In this document: piece after piece, positions 22,513 through 29,728 of the stretch | How positions within the stretch are numbered: position 1 is the first letter of the stretch | Layout: every line of letters begins with the position of its first letter | NCBI RefSeq assembly: GCF_002744245.1 | Contig: NZ_NKHG01000040.1 | Coordinates: 1 to 40,053 of the forward strand | Direction of reading: 5' to 3' | DNA: 40,053 nucleotides | From: Bacillus pumilus | GTDB lineage: Bacteria > Bacillota > Bacilli > Bacillales > Bacillaceae | Made by a program: the position numbers and the translations under genes | Notes under the pieces: model-generated | What the model saw: only the letters and a program-made list of their open reading frames with translations | Told to the model about the DNA's origin: nothing | Database searches by the model: none

Positions 22513-23412
22513 ATGGTACAAATTTATCAAGATTTTATTCCAGTTGGAAATGGAAACCGGCCAGGATACGCCATGACACCGTTGTATGTGACGGTGCATA
22601 ACACAGCAAATACATCAAAGGGAGCTGATGCGAAAAGTCATGCGGCATATGTCAAACGGGCAACGACAGAGGTGAGCTGGCACTTTACAGTGGATGATCG
22701 TGAAATTTTTCAGCATTTGCCTTTAAATGAAAATGGCTGGCATGCAGGGGATGGTCATGGAAATGGTAATCGTAAATCAATCGGAATTGAAATTTGTGAA
22801 AATGAAGATGGAAACTTTCAGCAGGCCGTCAAACATGCTCAATGGCTCATTCAAAAGCTATTAAGAGAGCATCACATTCCACTAGCAAATGTGGTGACAC
22901 ATCAGCATTGGTCTGGGAAAACATGTCCACGCCTGCTTCTATCTACATGGAATGAATTTAAAAAAGGGATTGAGACGGCAGCTGATCCAGAGACGGTCAT
23001 CACATATGTGGTCAAAAGTGGAGATACACTAACAAGTATTGCAAAAGCACATGGCGTAACGGTTAGTGATTTACAGAAATGGAATGACATCAGCGACCCA
23101 AACATGATTCGGGTTGGACAGGTTCTCAAAATTGTTCGAAATGAAGAAAAGAACAAGTATGTGCTGCCGGATGGGCTTTTAAAGGTGACATCTCCTCTGA
23201 CGAAGGGGGAGCACGTACGTCTCGTCCAACAAGCGCTTGCTGCCGTTTATTTTTATCCTGATAAAATGGCTGCAGATAAGGGAGTCGACGGAATTTACGG
23301 AGAAAATACGGCCAATGCCGTAGCGCGTTTTCAGCTGATGAATGGACTGACAAGTGATGGGGTGTACGGTCCTAAAACAAAGCAAAAGCTGCTTGAACTA
23401 TTAAATAAGTGA
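22513..23412 (+). CDS. xlyA: N-acetylmuramoyl-L-alanine amidase XlyA
   Basis: Cell-wall hydrolase cutting the bond between MurNAc and L-Ala. The 299-aa product has an N-terminal Amidase_2 domain with zinc ligands in VHNTAN, the later THQHWSGKTCPR stretch, and WHAGDG. There is one LysM motif (TYVVKSGDTLTSIAKAHGV, about residues 160-205) and a C-terminal peptidoglycan-binding domain (GVDGIYGENTANAVARFQ). The whole follows B. subtilis PBSX endolysin XlyA closely (297 aa there). The ATG at 22513 has AAGGGAG 8 nt upstream; a GTG at 22504 lies within that site. No holin (xhlA/xhlB) accompanies it, so it is probably a freestanding autolysin or phage remnant. Confidence 0.93.
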   Translation: MVQIYQDFIPVGNGNRPGYAMTPLYVTVHNTANTSKGADAKSHAAYVKRATTEVSWHFTVDDREIFQHLPLNENGWHAGDGHGNGNRKSIGIEICENEDGNFQQAVKHAQWLIQKLLREHHIPLANVVTHQHWSGKTCPRLLLSTWNEFKKGIETAADPETVITYVVKSGDTLTSIAKAHGVTVSDLQKWNDISDPNMIRVGQVLKIVRNEEKNKYVLPDGLLKVTSPLTKGEHVRLVQQALAAVYFYPDKMAADKGVDGIYGENTANAVARFQLMNGLTSDGVYGPKTKQKLLELLNK

Positions 23413-23532
23413 GTTTTTCTGTTTGTATGTTTGAATGACTGCTTCACTTTTTTCATTTAATCGACGGAAATAAGGGGACGGCTGAAATTCAGCAAACTGA
23501 ACATATCTCAATTGTTTGATTTTCTTTTTCAT
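23401..23532 (-). CDS. spoIISC: Candidate SpoIISC, third component of the SpoIIS module
   Basis: A 43-aa basic protein, MKKKIKQLRYVQFAEFQPSP followed by YFRRLNEKSEAVIQTYKQKN. A reverse-strand TGAGGTG lies about 7 nt before the ATG. It sits directly after spoIISA-spoIISB in the same direction, between spoIISB and xlyA, as spoIISC does in B. subtilis, and has a similar size. It overlaps the end of convergent xlyA by 12 nt. The call rests on position and size; I could not compare sequences directly. In B. subtilis SpoIISC can help neutralise SpoIISA. Confidence 0.6.
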   Translation of the reverse strand: MKKKIKQLRYVQFAEFQPSPYFRRLNEKSEAVIQTYKQKNSLI

Positions 23533-23596
23533 TTTGGCACCTCAATCGTTGCAGCATATGATCTATTGTATGCGAGTATATGTAAAAACGGAATCA

Positions 23597-23620
23597 GGAC
23601 GCGGATTTAGTTCCGCGTCC
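23597..23620 (-). terminator. Terminator after spoIISB
   Basis: Perfect 9-bp stem GGACGCGGA (23597-23605) with TCCGCGTCC (23612-23620), 6-nt loop. On the reverse strand a short T run (CCGTTTTTAC) follows after about 7 nt, so termination may be incomplete. Confidence 0.65.
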
Positions 23621-23630
23621 ATTAGTGTGA

Positions 23631-23801
23631 TCAAGCTTTTTTATTTTTATACTCATCCAGGAGCTGTTCATTTTTTTTGAAAATACGCTCTGTATGGGGG
23701 CTTACCTTGTAATCGGCCATACTAATATGCCGCTTCTTTTTTAATATTTTAAAAGGATTTTTCTTGCGGCTGTTGTTATCCCCTTGAAGTGCGTGGTCCA
23801 T
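23631..23801 (-). CDS. spoIISB: Antitoxin SpoIISB
   Basis: Small basic antitoxin that binds the cytosolic domain of SpoIISA. The 56-aa product keeps the key features of B. subtilis SpoIISB (also 56 aa): KNPFKILKKKRHISMADYKV in the first half, then SPHTERIFKKNEQLLDEYK to the end. The start overlaps the last 26 nt of spoIISA. A second in-frame ATG at 23807 is possible (58 aa). GAGGACGG lies just upstream. Overlap implies coupled translation so that toxin and antitoxin are made together. Confidence 0.93.
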   Translation of the reverse strand: MDHALQGDNNSRKKNPFKILKKKRHISMADYKVSPHTERIFKKNEQLLDEYKNKKA

Positions 23802-24546
23802 CTTCATCACCGTCCTCTTCGTCAGGCAAGATTAGATCATAAATCGTTGTAAGTGAGGTCATTAATAAATAGTCGAACTCAGTGACAATCTCATCAGAGG
23901 TCAGCTTAATGACTAAGTGTGCATCAGCTACTGAAAACGGGATGAGTACCAATTTGCCGAAATCATCGTAATACACTTCCTGCCTGTCAAGCTTCGCCTG
24001 AATGAGAACTCGCTGGTCAAGCGTCCGCAGCAGGTCATCTTTTTGTTCCTGCGTATCATATGGACAAAGAACCGCTTGAATATTCATTTTTTCTGCAAAA
24101 GAATAAATCAGCCGTTCGATTCCCTCTATATAAGCTTCTATACTTCCATAATATACATGGATCGGTTCGTTTTTCAATAGGTATTGGTACGTTTTTAGTT
24201 TATTGAGGTAAGAATGAAGGAGATCGTTATTTTGTTCAAGGAGTTGGTGTGTGTCGGTTTCTAGCTCATGAGTACCGAGTTTTTTAATATAGGAGCTGAG
24301 AAAAATAAAAGCATCGGTTAAGGCGAAAAATATGGCAATAATTAAGTAATGCATCCAATCGGTGAAGATTGAAGACGGGTCATATGTCCAGTAAACAACT
24401 GCACCAGCTACATAAATCCAATACCACGTTTTACGAATAGCAAACATTTTTTCTTTCACTTTTTGTTCAAAGCGCCATACCGCAAAAACATATACAGCAA
24501 GAGCACCTAGCAAAATCCAGACGGTCAATTGAAAAAATAATAGCAT
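23776..24546 (-). CDS. spoIISA: Toxin SpoIISA (membrane protein)
   Basis: Membrane toxin that kills sporulating or vegetative cells when not bound by SpoIISB. The 256-aa product has three N-terminal membrane helices (LLFFQLTVWILLGALAVYVF, TWYWIYVAGAVVYW, YLIIAIFFALTDAFIFLSS). The cytosolic GAF-like domain contains ELETDTHQLLEQNNDLLHSY and KNEPIHVYYGSIEAYIEGIE. The ATG at 24546 is chosen because AGAAGG precedes it and the start then matches B. subtilis; an upstream in-frame ATG at 24561 overlaps the ribosome site. It has a slightly longer, acidic tail (DEEDGDEDGPRTSRG) than the B. subtilis protein, which is where spoIISB overlaps. Confidence 0.95.
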   Translation of the reverse strand: MLLFFQLTVWILLGALAVYVFAVWRFEQKVKEKMFAIRKTWYWIYVAGAVVYWTYDPSSIFTDWMHYLIIAIFFALTDAFIFLSSYIKKLGTHELETDTHQLLEQNNDLLHSYLNKLKTYQYLLKNEPIHVYYGSIEAYIEGIERLIYSFAEKMNIQAVLCPYDTQEQKDDLLRTLDQRVLIQAKLDRQEVYYDDFGKLVLIPFSVADAHLVIKLTSDEIVTEFDYLLMTSLTTIYDLILPDEEDGDEDGPRTSRG

Positions 24547-24614
24547 GTCCTTCTCTCCCATAGACAGATGAATATTTGTTTACTTCTATGGGTATGTTTG
24601 GAAACCCTGCTTCA

Positions 24615-24646
24615 TGAAAAAAACTGCCTGTAAGCACAGGCAGTTT
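24615..24646 (-). terminator. pit terminator
   Basis: Perfect 10-bp stem AAACTGCCTG (24621-24630) with CAGGCAGTTT (24637-24646), 6-nt loop. On the reverse strand it is followed by seven T. Confidence 0.9.
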
Positions 24647-24649
24647 GTA

Positions 24650-25648
24650 TTAGAGAATCGCATTTAACACAAAGTATATGAGAGCACCTAATGTCCCTGA
24701 AATCGGTAATGTAATGACCCAAGTGACAAGCATACGTTTTGCAGTACCCCAGTTCACACCTTTGACTCTGTGCGCAGAACCTACGCCTAGAATAGAAGAT
24801 GAAATAACGTGTGTGGTACTAACAGGTAAGTGGATAAACGTTGCACCGAAAATAATGGCTGCACCAGTTAAGTCGGCTGATACTCCATTGACTGGACGAA
24901 TTTTCATGATTTTACCACCGACTGTTTTAATAATCTTCCAGCCGCCAACAGAAGTACCAAGTCCCATTGCAAGTGCACAAGAGAATTGTACCCAGAATGG
25001 AATGTCGTCTGTTGTATGCAAATTACCTGCGATTAAAGCCATTGTGATAATTCCCATCGCTTTTTGCGCATCGTTTGTACCATGGGTATACGATTGAAGT
25101 GCAGCAGTTAAAATCTGAACACGTCGGAATTGTTTATTTGTTTTTGCTAGATTGTTGTCTCTGAATATAAATTTAATAATGGTATACACGATATATCCCA
25201 ATACGAAAGCCAGGATAGGTGAAAGCAAAAGTGCTTGAATGATCTTAATGAATCCCGAATAGTTTAAAGCGCCAAAACCGGCAGAGGCAATAACCGCCCC
25301 TGCTATTGATCCGATCAGTGCATGTGAAGAACTACTCGGAATCCCGTAATACCAAGTAAGCAAGTTCCAAGTAATGGCCGCAATTAAAGCAGCCAAAATG
25401 ACGACAGAACCGTTTTGAAGTGTAAATGGATCTGCGATGTCTTTTGTAATGGATTTTGCCACACCTGTAAATGTCATTGCTCCTAAGAAGTTCATGAACG
25501 CTGCCATAATAATAGCATGTCTTGGTTTTAACGCTTTTGTTGAAACTGAAGTAGCAATGGCATTTGCTGTATCGTGAAATCCGTTAATGAAATCAAAAGC
25601 AAGTGCACAAATGACAATAAGTATGGTAAGGATGAGTAATATGTCCAT
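24650..25648 (-). CDS. pit: Low-affinity inorganic phosphate transporter Pit
   Basis: Membrane permease of the PiT family, moving phosphate (as metal-phosphate) with protons or sodium. The 332-aa product has about ten hydrophobic helices. It carries the two family signatures, GFHDTANAIATSVSTKAL near residue 25 and SYTHGTNDAQKAMGIITMAL in the second half. It follows ykaA by 15 nt in the same direction, so they form an operon. GGGGTTAGGT precedes the ATG, a moderate ribosome site. Confidence 0.94.
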   Translation of the reverse strand: MDILLILTILIVICALAFDFINGFHDTANAIATSVSTKALKPRHAIIMAAFMNFLGAMTFTGVAKSITKDIADPFTLQNGSVVILAALIAAITWNLLTWYYGIPSSSSHALIGSIAGAVIASAGFGALNYSGFIKIIQALLLSPILAFVLGYIVYTIIKFIFRDNNLAKTNKQFRRVQILTAALQSYTHGTNDAQKAMGIITMALIAGNLHTTDDIPFWVQFSCALAMGLGTSVGGWKIIKTVGGKIMKIRPVNGVSADLTGAAIIFGATFIHLPVSTTHVISSSILGVGSAHRVKGVNWGTAKRMLVTWVITLPISGTLGALIYFVLNAIL

Positions 25649-25663
25649 ATTTACCTAACCCCG

Positions 25664-26281
25664 TTACGCATTCTTCATAATGATTGTTTCTAGATTGTTG
25701 GCAACACTTTGACAGGAATCAGCGATTTCTTCAAGTGTTTCGTATATTTCTTTGTATTGAATGACTTTAATTGGGTCTGTTTCTTTTCCGAACAAGTTCT
25801 TTAGTGATTTACGATAAAGATTGTCACAATTATGTTCAATCTCTTTGATCTTGATTGCGTGCGGTTGAATATCTTTCAAGCGATTTTCAGCCAGTAAATC
25901 AATCGTTATTAAAATTTCTTTCGCACATTCTCTGATGTAGTGGCTGAATTTGTCGATATGTTCGTCTGAGCTTGTCATTGAATAAATTTCCATTGTCGCT
26001 GAAAAATGCTCAATTCCATCTAAAACATCATCGAGGCTATTCGTCAATTGAAGAATGTCTTCACGTTCAATCGGTGTAATAAAGGCTTTGTTCAGCTCTT
26101 TAATCATGGTATGAACATGATGATCACCTTTTGTCTCATATTCCTTCAATGTGTCAGAAAATTCTTTCAGAGTGGTTTGATTTGTTACTTTATAGCTAAC
26201 AAAATACTCAGCAGTTTCATCTAAATTTTTAGCAATTTCCGTTAACAAGACGGAAAACTTGTCTTTTTTCCTTTTTAACAT
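25664..26281 (-). CDS. ykaA: Pit accessory protein YkaA (DUF47, PhoU-like)
   Basis: A 205-aa helical cytoplasmic protein of the DUF47 family, generally paired with Pit transporters and thought to modulate them. Features: LKRKKDKFSVLLTEIAKNLDE at the start, ITPIEREDILQLTNSLDDVLDGIEHF in the middle, and IKEIEHNCDNLYRKSLKNLF. The ATG at 26281 has GGAGGG 7 nt upstream; the frame is open back to 26317 but without such a site. First gene of the ykaA-pit operon, conserved with B. subtilis. Confidence 0.93.
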   Translation of the reverse strand: MLKRKKDKFSVLLTEIAKNLDETAEYFVSYKVTNQTTLKEFSDTLKEYETKGDHHVHTMIKELNKAFITPIEREDILQLTNSLDDVLDGIEHFSATMEIYSMTSSDEHIDKFSHYIRECAKEILITIDLLAENRLKDIQPHAIKIKEIEHNCDNLYRKSLKNLFGKETDPIKVIQYKEIYETLEEIADSCQSVANNLETIIMKNA

Positions 26282-26442
26282 GTAAAAACCCTCCATTGTA
26301 TAAATGAGACAATGCACACATCAAATAATTATATATTCTTTTGTCGAAAAAAAACAGGTGTAGTCGAAAATTTCTTCACTTTTTCTATTTGCTCTTATTC
26401 TGACCTAAAGATGTGATCTCAACACACCTTTTTCAGAAAGGG

Positions 26443-26471
26443 AAAAAAGCGGGCCGTATTCGGCGCCGCTT
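26443..26471 (-). terminator. Terminator after the ASCH-domain gene
   Basis: On the reverse strand AAGCGGCGCCG pairs with CGGCCCGCTT (one interruption) and is followed by TTTTTTCCC. Confidence 0.65.
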
Positions 26472-26476
26472 AAAGG

Positions 26477-26935
26477 TTATGAAGCTGAATAAATCAGTTT
26501 AAAACGCTCACAAACAAGAAGCATATCTTCTTTAAAGTCTAATCCGTACGGTTTGAGTGCTTCTGTGAAGAATTCTTTATGGACTCTGTACCAATAGTCA
26601 TATGATAGATCGCCTTCATCTTCTGCTTTTGCAAATGATTCAGGGACTTCATTCATAGGCATTACCTGTACATGCGTAATCTCGATGATGGCTTTTGGTT
26701 CATCACGGCTGTCCAAAATGATGCTGTATTGTCCAACCTTTGGAAGCGGCTGCTGTTCCTCTTCGTAAAAAATGTGTCCAGAACAAGTGGCTGTTTTTTT
26801 TCCTTGTTGAACAAGATCAAGTAAGTGATCTGGATCTGCCCCAAAAGCCCAAGCGGTAACGGACATGTTAGCTGGCGCCTTTTCTGATGTCTCTTCCCAA
26901 TATTTTTCCCAAAATAATTTACTTTTATGGTTCAC
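26477..26935 (-). CDS. ASCH-domain protein
   Basis: A 152-aa protein with the ASCH fold, thought to bind RNA or nucleosides. Segments seen are LVQQGKKTATCSGHIFYEEE (the GKKTAT motif), LPKVGQYSIILDSRDEPKAIIEITHVQVMP and EGDLSYDYWYRVHKEFF. Its role is unknown; some relatives act as ribonucleases or amide hydrolases. GTG start at 26935 with AAAGGGGGG 6-8 nt upstream. It is a single gene inserted between ykaA and ggt, at a place where B. subtilis has other genes. Confidence 0.88.
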   Translation of the reverse strand: MNHKSKLFWEKYWEETSEKAPANMSVTAWAFGADPDHLLDLVQQGKKTATCSGHIFYEEEQQPLPKVGQYSIILDSRDEPKAIIEITHVQVMPMNEVPESFAKAEDEGDLSYDYWYRVHKEFFTEALKPYGLDFKEDMLLVCERFKLIYSAS

Positions 26936-27081
26936 GACTTTCCCCCCTTTGTATTTGTTTATTATACCGTTAAGCTAAATTGGGGAAAATATTATGCCTT
27001 TATTCCTAATTTATTCGCATGTCATATGTTTTGAAAAAGAGAATTTTGTTTGTTGAATATAGGATGATAGAATGAAAAATT

Positions 27082-27111
27082 TTGAAATTTTAGAATAATC
27101 TATTGTATTCT
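27082..27111 (+). promoter_or_regulatory. Possible ggt promoter
   Basis: TTGAAA at 27082-27087 and TATTCT at 27106-27111 with 18-bp spacing, about 50 nt before the ggt start. No ComA box was recognised. Confidence 0.4.
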
Positions 27112-27161
27112 GGTCAAGAAGTAGGTAAGGTCGAAGTAAGAATATGGAAGGGGTGTTGTTC

Positions 27162-28916
27162 ATGAAACGCATTTCTCTAACTGTTTTGTCCATATGTCTG
27201 TTTATGTTCTCGTTTTTTCTGCCTGTCAGCCAAGTCACTGCAAAAGAAAGTCATGGGAATAAAGTAGCTGTTGGTAAAGATGGCATGGTGGCTACAGCTC
27301 ATCCGCTTGCATCAGAAATTGGTGCTGATGTATTGAAAAAAGGTGGAAACGCAGTTGATGCTGCTGTTGCCATCCAGTACGCACTTAATGTAACAGAGCC
27401 AATGATGTCTGGAATTGGCGGCGGAGGGTTTATGATGGTTTATGATGGTAAGACAAAAGAGACATCCATCATTAATAGTAGAGAACGGGCACCGCAGGGC
27501 GCAACACCTGACATGTTTTTAACTGATGACGGAAAAGTCATTCCATTTGCTGAACGATCCACACATGGTAATGCTGTTGGTGTACCCGGTACCTTAAAAG
27601 GTCTTGAGGCGGCACTAGATAAGTGGGGTACTCGATCTATGAAGGAATTGATTGAGCCTTCCATTCAGCTAGCAGAGGATGGTTTTGAAATTGATTCTGT
27701 TCTTGCAAAGGCTATTGATGATCATCAAGGTAAATTGAGAAAAACGGCTGCAGCGTCCATCTTTCTTCCAGATGATCAGCCGCTCAAAGAAGGAGATCGA
27801 CTTGTCCAGCCAGGTCTTGCGAAAACATTTAAACTAATTGCGAAAAAAGGAAGCAAGGCGTTTTATGAAGGAAAAGTAGCGAAGGCACTTGCAAATACGG
27901 TCCAAGATTTTGGTGGTACGATGACAACAGATGACATTGGTCATTATGAGGTCAAGACTGACAAGCCAATCTGGGGAGACTATAAAGGATACCAGCTCGC
28001 AAGTATGCCTCCACCAAGCTCGGGCGGAGTGTTTATGCTACAAATACTCAAAATACTTGACCACTTTAACCTATCCCAATATGACCCCAAATCATTTGAA
28101 AAATATCAGCTGCTTGCTGAAACGATGCATCTCTCCTATGCTGACCGTGCCGCATATGCCGGTGACCCCGAATTCGTAGATGTTCCACTAAAAGGACTAT
28201 TAGACGATGATTACATTTCAGAAAGAGCCTCTCTTATTCAATTAGATCAAATGAATCGTAACCCTCAGGAAGGAGATCCGTGGGCTTATGAGGATGAAAA
28301 AAATCCATCCCCGATTGTCCCGCAGCCAGAAGATAAAACGATTGGTGAGACCACCCATTTTACTGTTGCAGATCAGTGGGGAAATGTTGTGTCATTTACA
28401 ACAACCATTGAACAGTTATTTGGTACAGGGATTCTCGTCCCAGAGTATGGCTTTTTCTTAAACAATGAACTGACAGATTTCGATGCAAGGCCTGGCGGAG
28501 CAAATGAGGTTCAGCCGAATAAACGTCCATTATCAAGTATGACTCCGACGATCATATTTAAAGATGGAGAGCCTGTCATGACCGTTGGATCACCTGGAGG
28601 AACGACCATTATTGCTTCTGTTTCGCAGACAATCCTGAATTTGCTTGAATATGACATGGAGCTTCAGGATGCGGTGGAAGAACCAAGAATTTATACAAAT
28701 AGCTTAACTTCTTACCGTTATGAAGTAGGTGTTCCTCTTGATGTGAGAACAAAGTTAAACGATATCGGCCATCGTTTTGGCAGTTCACCTATTGATATCG
28801 GAAACGTGCAAGCTCTACTGATTGATCGAAAAGCAGGGACATTTACTGGAGTAGCTGACTCAACGAGAAATGGAACCGCTGTTGGTGTCAATTTAAAGCT
28901 ATCTGCAGTTCAATAG
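27162..28916 (+). CDS. ggt: Gamma-glutamyltransferase Ggt
   Basis: Secreted enzyme that hydrolyses or transfers gamma-glutamyl groups from glutathione, glutamine or poly-gamma-glutamate. The 584-aa precursor has a signal peptide (MKRISLTVLSICLFMFSFF, cleavage near VTA-K). It self-cleaves into two subunits before Thr397 in GETTHFTVADQWGN, the N-terminal nucleophile. Other conserved parts are the GGNAVDAAVA and GIGGGGFM segments and RPLSSMTPTI and GSPGG in the small subunit. The ATG at 27162 follows GGAAGGGG; an in-frame ATG at 27144 lies before the ribosome site. Followed by a terminator. Confidence 0.96.
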   Translation: MKRISLTVLSICLFMFSFFLPVSQVTAKESHGNKVAVGKDGMVATAHPLASEIGADVLKKGGNAVDAAVAIQYALNVTEPMMSGIGGGGFMMVYDGKTKETSIINSRERAPQGATPDMFLTDDGKVIPFAERSTHGNAVGVPGTLKGLEAALDKWGTRSMKELIEPSIQLAEDGFEIDSVLAKAIDDHQGKLRKTAAASIFLPDDQPLKEGDRLVQPGLAKTFKLIAKKGSKAFYEGKVAKALANTVQDFGGTMTTDDIGHYEVKTDKPIWGDYKGYQLASMPPPSSGGVFMLQILKILDHFNLSQYDPKSFEKYQLLAETMHLSYADRAAYAGDPEFVDVPLKGLLDDDYISERASLIQLDQMNRNPQEGDPWAYEDEKNPSPIVPQPEDKTIGETTHFTVADQWGNVVSFTTTIEQLFGTGILVPEYGFFLNNELTDFDARPGGANEVQPNKRPLSSMTPTIIFKDGEPVMTVGSPGGTTIIASVSQTILNLLEYDMELQDAVEEPRIYTNSLTSYRYEVGVPLDVRTKLNDIGHRFGSSPIDIGNVQALLIDRKAGTFTGVADSTRNGTAVGVNLKLSAVQ

Positions 28917-28930
28917 CATTTCCCGGGAAA

Positions 28931-28963
28931 AGAAGCGCCTCTTGAAGATGGCGTTTCTTTTTT
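28931..28963 (+). terminator. ggt terminator
   Basis: Stem AGAAGCGCC (28931-28939) with GGCGTTTCT (28950-28958), including one G-T pair, followed by six or more T. Confidence 0.8.
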
Positions 28964-29001
28964 GTCTAAATAAAAAGAAAAAAACAATCTGGACGACGAA
29001 A

Positions 29002-29335
29002 GTGTTGCAAAACGTGGATTTGTTTATTGAAATGGGAAAATTGCTTTCTTTACTAGGGCCAACTGGCTCAGGAAAGACCACTAATCATTGCAGGATTTGC
29101 CTATGCCAATAACGGAAAGATTTTATTTTGGGGACTTGGACTATTTGGCTCCATAGATACAAAGGTGATGAAAGAATAGACATTGGCTGAAAAATTCCAT
29201 TAAAATTTCAAATGACGGCATCTTTGTGACAAAAGATCAAAAAGAAGTGTCCGATATTGCTGAGCTTGTCAGGTCATAAATGATGGAAAGGTTGAACAGA
29301 TCGGACAAAGCAAGAAATGGCTGAGCAGTCGATAA
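29002..29335 (+). pseudogene. Decayed ABC transporter ATPase gene (sulfate/CysA-like)
   Basis: Three reading frames carry successive pieces of one ATPase. Frame from 29002: VLQNVDLFIEMGKLLSLLG then PTGSGKTT (Walker A). From 29084, one frame on: IIAGFAYANNGKILF joined directly to LFGSIDTKVMKE and a stop at 29177, so roughly 110 residues with the Q-loop, signature and Walker B are deleted. From 29223: FVTKDQKEVSDIAELV and a stop, then from 29279 NDGKVEQIGQ. The order and wording fit the sulfate/molybdate importer ATPase family (CysA). No ribosome site or permease genes are left. Confidence 0.88.
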
Positions 29336-29409
29336 TCTCTTTGTCTCTGAATGGTTAGAGATAGGAAGCCATATTTAACATGTAGTGTAGAAGAATCGAA
29401 TGGGAGGAT

Positions 29410-29431
29410 GCAGCATTGGCTGCGTTTTTTT
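29410..29431 (+). terminator. Hairpin with T run downstream of the ATPase remnant
   Basis: GCAGC (29410-29414), loop ATTG, GCTGC (29419-29423), then seven T. Probably the old terminator of the decayed gene. Confidence 0.7.
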
Positions 29432-29522
29432 ATAAAATTTTTTAGGAACATTGACTTATAATTTTGAATATTATAATATCTTTACAAAGGTAACGATGTT
29501 GAACATTTTCACAAACGGATAA

Positions 29523-29537
29523 TTGTAAGCGCTTTAT
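29523..29537 (+). promoter_or_regulatory. Upstream cre-like site (CcpA)
   Basis: TTGTAAGCGCTTTAT fits the cre consensus WTGNAANCGNWNNCW except for one position. Located about 115 bp before the -35 of the dehydrogenase operon. Confidence 0.5.
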
Positions 29538-29568
29538 AAAAGGTTCTGTTTTAAAATTTGAGAGAGAA

Positions 29569-29611
29569 AGAGAAGGTCTTTGGAAAAGGGCTTTGCCTTT
29601 CTCTTTTTTTT
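29569..29611 (+). terminator. Possible terminator before the dehydrogenase operon
   Basis: AGAGAAGG (29569-29576) pairs with CTTTCTCT (29597-29604, one G-T), with some inner pairing, and seven or more T follow. Lies between the two cre-like sites. Confidence 0.45.
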
Positions 29612-29621
29612 CTGACAAAAG

Positions 29622-29636
29622 ATGAAAACGCTTAAA
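29622..29636 (+). promoter_or_regulatory. cre site (CcpA) upstream of the dehydrogenase promoter
   Basis: ATGAAAACGCTTAAA differs from the cre consensus at one position and ends 16 bp before the -35 box. CcpA bound here would interfere with or contact RNA polymerase, giving catabolite control of the operon. Confidence 0.65.
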
Positions 29637-29652
29637 ACATAAACGGAAATGC

Positions 29653-29714
29653 TTGACTTCAATGAGGGTTAAATGTATGATTATTACAAATGTAACATAC
29701 AAGAACAAATGTAA
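29653..29714 (+). promoter_or_regulatory. SigA promoter and repeated AAATGTA operator boxes
   Basis: TTGACT (29653-29658), 17 bp, TATGAT (29676-29681): a near-consensus SigA promoter, in contrast to the SigL/AcoR promoter of B. subtilis acoA. AAATGTA occurs at 29671-29677, 29688-29694 and 29707-29713; the last two extend to the direct repeat ACAAATGTAA (29686-29695, 29705-29714), 19 bp apart. They cover the -10 and the transcript start and may bind the SorC-family regulator encoded downstream. Confidence 0.7.
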
Positions 29715-29728
29715 AGGGGAGAGAAGAA

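Noticed and set aside
29641-29728. SigL (-24/-12) promoter for the dehydrogenase operon
   Set aside because: No TGGCAC-N5-TTGCA-type sequence was found upstream; a near-consensus SigA promoter is present instead.
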